From Promethearchaeota archaeon (lineage in GTDB: Archaea > Asgardarchaeota > Lokiarchaeia > Sigynarchaeales > SOKP01): a stretch of 5,039 nt of DNA. Shown here piece after piece: positions 1 through 5,039 of this stretch. The notes beneath the pieces are model-generated. The model did no database searches, had not been told where the DNA came from, and was given only the letters and a program-made list of their open reading frames with translations. The stretch covers positions 1 to 5,039 of the forward strand of contig JAUWDN010000122.1 of NCBI GenBank assembly GCA_030608765.1. The letters are read 5' to 3'. The translations under genes and the position numbers were made by a program. Every line of letters begins with the position of its first letter. Positions within the stretch are counted from its first letter, which is position 1.

Positions 1-491
1 TAGTTCATTGCTTTTTCAACAAGGTTTTCGGACCTCTCATTAATTTTAATGGCGGCTTCAAAATATTTCAAGGCTTCCTTGTAATTCTCCTGATTTTGAT
101 ATGTTATGCCAATATGTTTAAGTATCTTGGATTTTTCGTTAAAATCCTTGATCTTTTCATTCTCTTTTAGAGCAAATTCAAAATGTCTTATCGCTTCAGT
201 ATAATTTTTCTGAGCTTGGTAAGAAAGACCTAAATACTTGAAAATAGTTACTCTTTGAGGAAATATCTTAACTTTGAGTTGAACTTGCAAGGCTTTCTTC
301 AACCATTCTAAGGCATCCTTATAGTTCAGTTGTGTGAAGTTGATAACACCCATTTCCATAAGGGAAATTGCTTTCCAATGATTATCTCCTGAGTCTTCGC
401 TTAATTTAAAAATTCTTTCTATACATCTCATTGAATCGGTGTAATTTTTAGTTTCAAAGTATATTTTATTTGAAATGTATAACTTTGTTAA
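1..491 (-). repeat. Tandem TPR repeats, 40-residue (120-bp) period
   Basis: This is the part of the SIR2-like gene that encodes residues 338-500. Four complete TPR units and the start of a fifth are spaced exactly 40 residues apart: the key small residue of helix B falls at S357, A397, A437 and A477 (in YTDSMRC, YKDALEW, YTEAIRH and YKEALKY). Units of 40 rather than 34 residues are typical of TPR arrays with a longer inter-repeat loop. The last three units are the most alike, and the DNA also shows the 120-base period (compare 58-104 with 178-228). The array continues past the window edge. Confidence 0.88.
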
Positions 492-1502
492 TTCGTTTGG
501 TTCATTAACGTTAGATTTAAGCCATTCCATTAAATCAATGTCGAATTTATCTTTACTTAATTCTTCTTTTTTCTTTAAGAGTTTCTTGAGAAATTTAGGT
601 GTATTTACATTCAGTCTGTATACATTAACAGACTCATTTAGTCTCTTAATGTCTGAAAGATGTTGATCTAAATCGTCCATATCGCTTAGTTCGCTACTTT
701 TTGGCTTTTTAAATTCATAAAGAACTTCTTTAGATTTACTATCTGAAACATGGTTTATCCAAATTAGATTTTTCAAATCGTCCATGATTTTAAGAGTCGA
801 AATGATATCATAATCATTCTTACCTGAATATCCTATGATTATAAGTGTACGATCCGACGAGGTTTTTTCTAAAAATTGTGCTTTATAAGGTTCTAATTGG
901 ATAATATTGTTCCTCGTTTGGTTTAATCCTATTAATCTTAAAGTGTTAGAAAAGGATTTTCTTGTATCTTCTCCCGTGATTATGTTTTTAGGAGACCCAT
1001 GAATTTTATAGATCGGAAATTTTCCACTCCGATACAACTTTTCTGGATCGCTGAATCTCTCATAATCCTTTTCCGTTATTACCGGAATGATTTTTTTTTT
1101 AGGGATGTCAGATTGTAAGAGCGCATATTCCAGCAAAAAATCAAAGTTAGAAGTGATGATAAAAGCCCCTTTTTTGATCATTTCAGCTAATACAAAATGC
1201 TCGAGGTTGGGCTTGTCACTTTCTTGATAAAAATCCAGAAATTTCACATCATCTAAGGATTCAAGAATAATACCTGCTAAAATTTCAAATGGTAAATCTT
1301 GTATTTTCAAGATTTTATCTATTTCTGATTTAGAACACGAAAATTTAATGAAAGCTTTAATCACCTCACTCGCTACGGGTAATTTTGAAGGAGAGCCAAT
1401 AGAAGCACCTGCCCCTACTAAAAATGTAAGCTTTTCATCTTCCGATATTAACTTATTAATATTTAAATTAGATTTTTTAATTGAACTCAAATTATTCTTC
1501 AC
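1..1502 (-). CDS. SIR2-like NADase-type domain with C-terminal TPR repeats (3' end outside window)
   Basis: About 500 residues are visible and the frame is open through the left edge, so the C-terminus is missing. The N-terminal half (residues about 24-305) is a SIR2-like Rossmann domain. It shows a nucleotide-binding loop FLVGAGAS (27-34), an NLEHFVLAEMI helix (99-109), TSNFD (117-121, matching the TxNxD motif of sirtuins with N119 and D121), IHGS (167-170, H168 at the catalytic His position) and IIIGYSGKNDYD (221-232). This pattern is that of the SIR2_2-type domains in bacterial and archaeal defence proteins, many of which hydrolyse NAD+ rather than deacetylate; NADase activity here is inferred. 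From about residue 338 there are TPR repeats, probably a sensing or protein-binding module. No ATG fits the start. GTG at 1502-1500 is chosen, with TTG at 1490-1488 as an alternative; an in-frame stop lies about 30 bases upstream of the GTG. No clear Shine-Dalgarno sequence is seen. It is divergent from the PHP gene. The fold call is firm; the antiviral role rests on architecture only. Confidence 0.9.
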   Translation of the reverse strand, partial: MKNNLSSIKKSNLNINKLISEDEKLTFLVGAGASIGSPSKLPVASEVIKAFIKFSCSKSEIDKILKIQDLPFEILAGIILESLDDVKFLDFYQESDKPNLEHFVLAEMIKKGAFIITSNFDFLLEYALLQSDIPKKKIIPVITEKDYERFSDPEKLYRSGKFPIYKIHGSPKNIITGEDTRKSFSNTLRLIGLNQTRNNIIQLEPYKAQFLEKTSSDRTLIIIGYSGKNDYDIISTLKIMDDLKNLIWINHVSDSKSKEVLYEFKKPKSSELSDMDDLDQHLSDIKRLNESVNVYRLNVNTPKFLKKLLKKKEELSKDKFDIDLMEWLKSNVNEPNELTKLYISNKIYFETKNYTDSMRCIERIFKLSEDSGDNHWKAISLMEMGVINFTQLNYKDALEWLKKALQVQLKVKIFPQRVTIFKYLGLSYQAQKNYTEAIRHFEFALKENEKIKDFNEKSKILKHIGITYQNQENYKEALKYFEAAIKINERSENLVEKAMN

Positions 1503-1710
1503 CCAAATATAAAAATATCTGTAGTAAGATTATTATTTCTTTATCGTTTTAAAAAATTTTGCCTTATTAAAAATTTAATTTAAGATAAATGAGTTAATAA
1601 TTTTTAAAAAAAAAATTTTTTCTTGATTTCGTATAATCCATCGTATTGCTTCTCTTTAAATTCCATAAGGTTTTTCCCCTTGAAACAATATAATAAAAAA
1701 TTTTATCTAA

Positions 1711-1720
1711 TTTATTTAAT
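1711..1720 (+). promoter_or_regulatory. Possible archaeal TATA box of the PHP gene
   Basis: TTTATTTAAT lies about 50 bases before the ATG at 1768. With usual archaeal spacing it would start transcription near 1743-1748 and give a leader of roughly 20-25 bases. A second AT-rich stretch at 1736-1747 would instead give a nearly leaderless transcript. The surrounding sequence is so AT-rich that either match could be chance. Confidence 0.25.
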
Positions 1721-1749
1721 AGTATCAAATATTAGAATAATATTATTCG

Positions 1750-1758
1750 CGCTGAGCG
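1750..1758. promoter_or_regulatory. Short GC-rich inverted repeat just upstream of the PHP start
   Basis: CGCT-G-AGCG is a perfect 4-base inverted repeat with a one-base spacer, ending 9 bases before the PHP start codon. It stands out because the flanks are almost pure A/T. It could be an operator half-site or a small leader element, but it is short enough to be chance. It contains the in-frame TGA (1753-1755) that closes the PHP frame upstream. Confidence 0.2.
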
Positions 1759-1767
1759 TTAGTTAAA

Positions 1768-2628
1768 ATGGGATACGAAGATTGGCATACTCATAACTCG
1801 CTTTGTAAGCATGCTATTGGTACCATCGAAGATTACGTAAAAAAAGCTATTGAACTTGATTTAAATGTTATTGGAATTAGTGACCACTTCCCTTACGAAT
1901 ATCTAATTTCAGAGATCCCTTCTCTTGAACAAATCCCATATGAACGTTATGCAATGACCTTAAACGATGTGGATGGATATATTAAGCAGTTGGAACAGTT
2001 AAGGGAGAAATACCAAGGTCAAATTAAATTAAGGTTTGCTTTCGAAATTGATTACTTTGAAAATCAGGATCACATTCTTAATCGATATCTCAAAAATTAT
2101 ATTGGTAAGTTAGATTATATCTATGGCTCCGTTCACGTGCTATTCGGAAAGGTAGGTATTTTTGCTTTTGATGACGGTCGCTTTTTAAATAAGTACAAGG
2201 AATACGATGTGAACGACGAAGTATACTTAGAATTCTACACCACTCTACAAGATATGATCAAATCACCCACTTTTGAATTAGATATTGTCACCCATTTCGA
2301 TTTGCCCAAAAAATTCGATAAAAGAGTTGAAAATAAAAAACTTATTATGGAGAAGGTAATCGAGACTCTGGAGTTAATAAAAAAGAGGAATTTGACAGTT
2401 GAAATCAATACTAGCGGTTTGAGGAAAGAAGTTAACGAACAATATCCTAGCGAAGAGATCATAAGAGAAATGTATGATCTAGACATCCCCATTCTTTTAG
2501 GTTCAGACGCTCACCAGCCGAAAGAAATCGCATATAGATTTAAAGAAACAACGAATTTATTGAAGCGGGTTGGCTATAATCAGCTCGCCCATTTTGATAA
2601 AAGAAAAAGATCGTATATTGATATTTAA
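1768..2628 (+). CDS. PHP-family phosphoesterase, HisK-type histidinol-phosphatase
   Basis: This 286-residue protein has the usual length of HisK-type histidinol phosphatases, which remove phosphate from L-histidinol phosphate in histidine biosynthesis. The PHP metal-binding pattern is complete: HTH at 7-9, H15 in LCKHA, SDH at 38-40, E93 in FAFEIDY, H123 in GSVH, H176 in VTHFD, and D247 and H249 in GSDAH. The NTSGLRK segment before the final motif and the basic C-terminus also match the family. These residues imply a trinuclear-metal cytoplasmic enzyme. The only usable start is ATG at 1768, because an in-frame TGA sits 15 bases upstream with no other start between; no Shine-Dalgarno sequence is present. 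It is monocistronic here, with no his genes beside it, so the substrate could be another sugar or amino-alcohol phosphate. The fold is near certain; the exact substrate is family inference. Confidence 0.9.
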   Translation: MGYEDWHTHNSLCKHAIGTIEDYVKKAIELDLNVIGISDHFPYEYLISEIPSLEQIPYERYAMTLNDVDGYIKQLEQLREKYQGQIKLRFAFEIDYFENQDHILNRYLKNYIGKLDYIYGSVHVLFGKVGIFAFDDGRFLNKYKEYDVNDEVYLEFYTTLQDMIKSPTFELDIVTHFDLPKKFDKRVENKKLIMEKVIETLELIKKRNLTVEINTSGLRKEVNEQYPSEEIIREMYDLDIPILLGSDAHQPKEIAYRFKETTNLLKRVGYNQLAHFDKRKRSYIDI

Positions 2629-2629
2629 T

Positions 2630-2653
2630 TGAGAAATCGCGTAATTTTTCTCA
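2630..2653. terminator. Hairpin between convergent genes, possible bidirectional terminator
   Basis: TGAGAAA (2630-2636) and TTTCTCA (2647-2653) form a 7-base inverted repeat with a 10-base loop. It fits in the 26-base gap between the PHP stop and the stop of the convergent coiled-coil gene. Short T runs follow on both strands. Archaeal termination relies mainly on T-rich tracts, so the stem may be incidental, but its placement between two stop codons suits a shared terminator. Confidence 0.35.
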
Positions 2654-2654
2654 T

Positions 2655-3545
2655 TTAATCTAGTTTTCGAGCACGCAACCAACCTTCCATAACCAAACTT
2701 CGTAGCAATCTCTGGTGTTTTACATCTTTTGTGTAGAGTATTAAATTATTGTTTTCCCCCTCACCAACAATTGAAAATAATAATTCCTCACCGTCGCGAT
2801 CAATTACGTATCTATCACGATCTTCATACATTCGAATTGTAATGTTATCTAAACTTTCTAACTCTTCTAAAAGTTCAGCATCGTCCTCGCGACTTGGATC
2901 GATGTTACACATTATTTTCACATTAACGGAAGAACGCACCTCGTAGAGGTGTAAATCTTGTAGGTCGTTAATATCAAGAACCGCGATTGTGACGTTGTGA
3001 ACCGCATTCCCTAGTATATCCCTTATTTTTTTCAAAATATCTTCTTTAGAAATTTCTCTAAAGGTGGAATCGATAATTTTATCATCGGATTCAGAGGCAA
3101 GATTATTCCGTAATTTTTCATTTTCAGCTTCTAACGCTTCTAAATCTTCATCGGCTTTTTCTAATTCCCCCGTTAAAATAGTTAGTTTTTTCGAACATTC
3201 TTCTATTTCTTCATCCTTTTCTTCTAGTAGATTTTTCTTAACAGTAGAAGAGCTCAATTCTTTCATTTCTTCTTCCTTTAAATTGAGGGATGTCTCTAAA
3301 GCTTTAATATTCTGGTTTTTGATCCCTAAAGATTTGTTTAGCGTATCAATATGCTGCTCCTTTAAGTTCATTGAATCAATCATTGTTTTGATTTGATCGT
3401 CCTTCAATGTTAGAGATGTATTTAAATTATTTATTAGATCCTCTTTACTCTTTATTATAAAATCATAATTCTCGAATTTTTTAATAACTTTTTTCAATTC
3501 TTCCCGTAATTCGCGAATAATTCTGTCCCTATCGTCTTCTCCCAT
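2655..3545 (-). CDS. Coiled-coil protein with C-terminal TrmB-C/PLD-like domain, no HKD motif
   Basis: Its function is not known. The 296-residue product has two parts. Residues about 5-150 are a long, highly charged coiled coil: a basic/acidic helix, five 14-residue repeats (30-99), then an ordinary Glu/Lys-rich heptad region (105-150). After a short linker, residues about 166-296 form an alpha/beta domain with strands VTIAVLDI (185-192), VNVKIMCNI (207-215), ITIRMY (235-240), RYVIDRDGEELLFSI (245-259) and NLILYT (267-272), and a final helix ending EGWLRARKLD. This order resembles the PLD-like effector domain of archaeal TrmB-type regulators. The HxKxxxxD motif is absent: the positions expected for His and Lys appear to be D242 and D244, so phosphodiesterase activity is unlikely. 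There is no helix-turn-helix, signal peptide or membrane segment. The ATG at 3545 is the first in the frame. It converges with the PHP gene and diverges from the Roadblock gene. The domain assignment comes from pattern only. Confidence 0.82.
   Translation of the reverse strand: MGEDDRDRIIRELREELKKVIKKFENYDFIIKSKEDLINNLNTSLTLKDDQIKTMIDSMNLKEQHIDTLNKSLGIKNQNIKALETSLNLKEEEMKELSSSTVKKNLLEEKDEEIEECSKKLTILTGELEKADEDLEALEAENEKLRNNLASESDDKIIDSTFREISKEDILKKIRDILGNAVHNVTIAVLDINDLQDLHLYEVRSSVNVKIMCNIDPSREDDAELLEELESLDNITIRMYEDRDRYVIDRDGEELLFSIVGEGENNNLILYTKDVKHQRLLRSLVMEGWLRARKLD
3249..3458 (-). repeat. Five tandem 14-residue (42-bp) coiled-coil repeats
   Basis: These bases encode residues 30-99 of the coiled-coil protein. 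Units begin at 30, 44, 58, 72 and 86. The last four read SLTLKDDQIKTMID, SMNLKEQHIDTLNK, SLGIKNQNIKALET and SLNLKEEEMKELSS; the first is more diverged. Each is a double heptad with consensus S-L-x-L-K-x-x-x-I-x-x-L-x-x. Hydrophobic residues recur every seven (L45, I52, M59, I66, L73, I80, L87, M94), while the position three further on alternates between Lys (48, 62, 76, 90) and a hydrophobic residue (55, 69, 83, 97). The pattern suggests growth by duplication of a 42-base unit. Confidence 0.85.
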
Positions 3546-3650
3546 GTTAACTTCTCTCGAATAACTAGAATTTCTTATCTATTTTATGAATAATAATATA
3601 AGATTTTCTTTATAATTTTTAGTTAAAAAAAGATACCATTGCGAATAAAA

Positions 3651-3671
3651 ATGGAAAAAAAAGAATTCCAT
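3651..3671. promoter_or_regulatory. Inverted repeat ATGGAA-N9-TTCCAT, possible operator
   Basis: ATGGAA (3651-3656) and TTCCAT (3666-3671) are perfect inverted copies. A third partial arm, CCATT at 3636-3640, is complementary to AATGG at 3650-3654. The set sits midway between the two divergent start codons, where a dimeric regulator could affect both genes. No regulator is identified and the arms are short, so this is a weak call. Confidence 0.25.
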
Positions 3672-3717
3672 ATTAGGATTTATTTTTAAACTCTGTTTTT
3701 ACTAATATAGGTATATC

Positions 3718-3726
3718 TTTAAATTT
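3718..3726 (+). promoter_or_regulatory. Possible TATA box of the Roadblock gene, leaderless spacing
   Basis: TTTAAATTT is centred about 26 bases before the ATG at 3748. That is the normal TATA-to-start-site distance in archaea, so transcription would begin at or next to the start codon. The lack of any Shine-Dalgarno sequence before the ATG agrees with a leaderless message. The AT-rich setting keeps confidence low. Confidence 0.35.
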
Positions 3727-3747
3727 GATTAGTATTATTATATTCTC

Positions 3748-4485
3748 ATGTCTAAAGAAGAACATATGAAACAATTAAATCATGAGTTAACAGATTTATT
3801 AAATACCGAAATTAAAGACCAGAAAAGCATTCTTGGTATTTCTATCTCAACGCACGGAGGAACACATATCGTGAGCGAGTTAAAAGAAGACATCCACATG
3901 ACAAAATCTGAACTCTCTGCTGCGAGTAGTAGCTTGGTGTTCCTTTCGTCAAAAATGTTAAACGACTCTTTAAACCAAAAAAGCTCGTATACTTTAATTA
4001 CTGGCAATAAAAGAATTATCCTATCAATTTTAACAGATTTTATGGCTCTAATCGCCTATTTAGATAGAGAATTGGCAGAACTGGAAGGGTTAGATTTTTA
4101 CATACGATCACTAAGAAAATTAGCTATAAAAATGTCTGCAATTATAGAAACGAGCGATCTCATCAAGGAGGAAGTCTTTGTGGCTCTTAAAAGAGCAATT
4201 CCAAACGCGTTAGTTATCGCCATCATCACCAAAGATGGTTTACCGATTAAAGTTCAATCTACTATGCCAGAACCGATTATATCCGCAATGACTTCCGCGA
4301 TTTATAATTTAGCGGGAATATTATTAGAAGGAGGTTTGGAATTCTCGATAATTGGAGGAGATCACGGTTCAATTATTATCCACGAATTAGACGAAAGCAG
4401 GATACTCGCAATCGCTGTGTCCGAAGGAGATGAGAAAATCCTAAGAAGTTATATAGCTAAAATCAAATCTATTATCAAACAATAA
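3748..4485 (+). CDS. Tandem Roadblock/LC7 domain protein
   Basis: The 245-residue protein contains two Roadblock/LC7 domains, a fold found in MglB, Ragulator and dynein light chains that binds or regulates small GTPases. The second (about 140-243) is the clearer: an amphipathic helix, strands ALVIAIITKDG and LPIKVQ (154-170), a long helix EPIISAMTSAIYNLAGILLEGG (175-196), strands LEFSIIGG, GSIIIHEL and RILAIAVSE, then a C-terminal helix. The first (about 5-125) repeats the order more loosely: helix 5-20, strands from SILGISIS through HIVSEL, helix 52-75, strands YTLITG, RIILSIL and MALIAYL, and a closing helix. An internal pair could mimic the dimer that single-domain Roadblock proteins form. 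There is no signal peptide or membrane helix. Abundant Roadblock proteins alongside small GTPases are a known feature of Asgard archaea; no GTPase is in the window. It is convergent with the ATP-grasp gene, with 8 bases between the stops. The partner is unknown. Confidence 0.83.
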   Translation: MSKEEHMKQLNHELTDLLNTEIKDQKSILGISISTHGGTHIVSELKEDIHMTKSELSAASSSLVFLSSKMLNDSLNQKSSYTLITGNKRIILSILTDFMALIAYLDRELAELEGLDFYIRSLRKLAIKMSAIIETSDLIKEEVFVALKRAIPNALVIAIITKDGLPIKVQSTMPEPIISAMTSAIYNLAGILLEGGLEFSIIGGDHGSIIIHELDESRILAIAVSEGDEKILRSYIAKIKSIIKQ

Positions 4486-4493
4486 CTCTTAGA

Positions 4494-5039
4494 CTATTTA
4501 ATTATCTTCTTTATCTTATCTACTACTTTTAAACTACCCAAATAAGAATCAGAAAAAGATTTAGCCTTATATAAAATAGTGCAAACTGGTTCGGTTTTGT
4601 AAATGTTTTTAGCTGGTTCCGACTTATCGTGAACGTATTCCAAGTCATTAATTTTATTTAATAGATTTTTATCGATTTCTTTAGGAGCAAAGAAAATCAT
4701 TTTGGTTGTAAAGTTTTCGATTTTCGCATCCTTCAGCGTCTTTTTAACTAATTCCCATCCCTTGTCCGTAAAACTCTTTATATGTAAATCTAATAAATTT
4801 ATATTCATTGCCTCTTCAGAAGCTCTAATTGATCCAGGAATTCGGGGGTTAATCTCCATTAAATAGGGATAGTGGTTTCTTAAAACGAAATCAAATCCGT
4901 TAATACCCTTTAAACCTAACTCGGTAGATAATTTTAACGAAATATCGACTATCAGTTTCTTTTCTTCCGCTAATATCTTAGCAGGAACCACATTTCCACA
5001 ATACATAAATTCTTTTGGAGCATAAAGATACTTATCTCC
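4494..5039 (-). CDS. ATP-grasp ligase, predicted carboligase type (5' end outside window)
   Basis: The last 181 residues and a TAG stop are visible. The frame stays open to the right edge, and the Met near 5006 is internal, preceded in frame by GDKYLYAPKEF. ATP-grasp enzymes join a carboxylate to an amine or another nucleophile through an acylphosphate. Visible motifs are the YCGNVVPA strand-turn, GINGFDFVL (D50 counted from the edge) and LMEINPRIPGS, where E62 and N64 match the metal ligands and R66 the conserved Arg. NINLLDLHI then follows, with a C-terminal domain containing EPVCTILYKAKS. This order resembles the predicted ATP-dependent carboligases related to biotin carboxylase (COG2232-like). 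The substrate cannot be told, and the N-terminal half with the ATP-binding lysines lies outside. The active-site residues that are visible are intact, so it is probably a functional gene cut only by the window. Confidence 0.85.
   Translation of the reverse strand, partial: GDKYLYAPKEFMYCGNVVPAKILAEEKKLIVDISLKLSTELGLKGINGFDFVLRNHYPYLMEINPRIPGSIRASEEAMNINLLDLHIKSFTDKGWELVKKTLKDAKIENFTTKMIFFAPKEIDKNLLNKINDLEYVHDKSEPAKNIYKTEPVCTILYKAKSFSDSYLGSLKVVDKIKKIIK

Larger units (their letters stand above)
1503..1767. other. AT-rich divergent intergenic region between the SIR2-TPR and PHP genes
   Basis: This 265-base gap separates two genes transcribed away from each other, so it should hold both promoters. 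It is very AT-rich, with an A10 run followed by T6 at 1606-1621. The only distinctly GC-containing stretches are around 1621-1680 and the short 1748-1758 element. For the minus-strand gene, a TTTTAAAAAA-type stretch near 1547-1560 is a possible TATA element, but A/T runs here are too frequent to single one out. No RNA gene was recognised. Confidence 0.6.
3546..3747. other. Divergent promoter region between coiled-coil and Roadblock genes
   Basis: This 202-base AT-rich gap carries the promoters of two genes transcribed outward. On the minus strand, an AAATTATAAAG-type stretch near 3610-3622 and a CATAAAATAG stretch near 3577-3588 are candidate TATA elements for the coiled-coil gene. A weak GAGAG purine stretch lies just before its ATG. 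No RNA gene was recognised. Confidence 0.55.

Noticed and set aside
475..666. Plus-strand 63-residue frame
   Set aside because: It lies opposite the SIR2-TPR coding frame, has low-complexity Ser/Leu/Phe composition and is a shadow of the real gene.
1601..1621. T5-A10-T6 tract as a hairpin terminator or replication element
   Set aside because: A-tract/T-tract symmetry is expected in this AT-rich gap. There is no GC in the stem and no accompanying origin repeats.
1604..1666. Minus-strand 20-codon frame starting at ATG 1666, with a GGGG purine stretch 9 bases upstream
   Set aside because: It is very short, ends in a run of Phe codons from a T tract and resembles no known peptide. The purine stretch alone does not support a gene.
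2235..2492. Minus-strand 85-residue frame
   Set aside because: It lies within the PHP gene, whose plus-strand frame carries all the catalytic motifs.
2749..3396. Two plus-strand Ser-rich frames (2749-2946 and 3064-3396)
   Set aside because: Both are antisense shadows of the coiled-coil gene: Glu/Lys codons read backwards give Ser/Phe.
3651..3689. Plus-strand 12-codon frame ATG to TAA in the divergent gap
   Set aside because: It is too short to separate from chance in an A-rich stretch, and its start overlaps the inverted repeat.
3780..4007. Minus-strand 75-residue frame
   Set aside because: It is antisense to the Roadblock gene, with no motif or start signal.
4494..5006. ATP-grasp gene starting at the Met at 5006 as a complete 170-residue protein
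   Set aside because: The frame continues upstream to the window edge with family-like sequence, and the ATP-grasp N-terminal half would be missing, so the gene is cut by the window rather than short.

Overview
The window is AT-rich, with extremely AT-rich gaps between genes, and carries five protein genes plus short regulatory gaps. No tRNA, rRNA, CRISPR array, insertion sequence or origin was seen. It looks archaeal, most likely an Asgard (Promethearchaeota, Lokiarchaeia-like) genome. The reasons are a stand-alone protein with two tandem Roadblock/LC7 domains, a coiled coil joined to a TrmB/PLD-like domain, AT-rich possible TATA elements with little or no leader, a probable GTG start and weak or absent Shine-Dalgarno sequences. 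The lineage is inferred from gene content, not from a marker gene.

Layout, left to right. (1) 1-1502, minus, cut by the left edge: a SIR2-like NAD-binding domain followed by 40-residue TPR repeats, an architecture typical of prokaryotic antiviral NADases. (2) 1503-1767: AT-rich divergent gap. (3) 1768-2628, plus: a PHP-family phosphoesterase of the HisK histidinol-phosphatase type, apparently intact. (4) 2629-2654: short convergent gap with a small hairpin. (5) 2655-3545, minus: a long coiled coil with five tandem 14-residue repeats, then a TrmB-C/PLD-like domain without HKD catalytic residues; no known function. (6) 3546-3747: divergent gap. (7) 3748-4485, plus: tandem Roadblock/LC7 protein, probably a small-GTPase regulator or scaffold. 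(8) 4494-5039, minus, cut by the right edge: C-terminal half of an ATP-grasp ligase of the predicted-carboligase type.

The five genes alternate strictly in orientation (- + - + -), so none shares an operon inside this window and each needs its own promoter. The genes do not form an obvious pathway. The best functional candidates are the SIR2-TPR protein (defence) and the coiled-coil/PLD-like and Roadblock pair, which share a divergent 202-bp promoter region and could be co-regulated. I did not find a clearly new multi-gene system. The most unusual single protein is the 14-residue-repeat coiled-coil protein.
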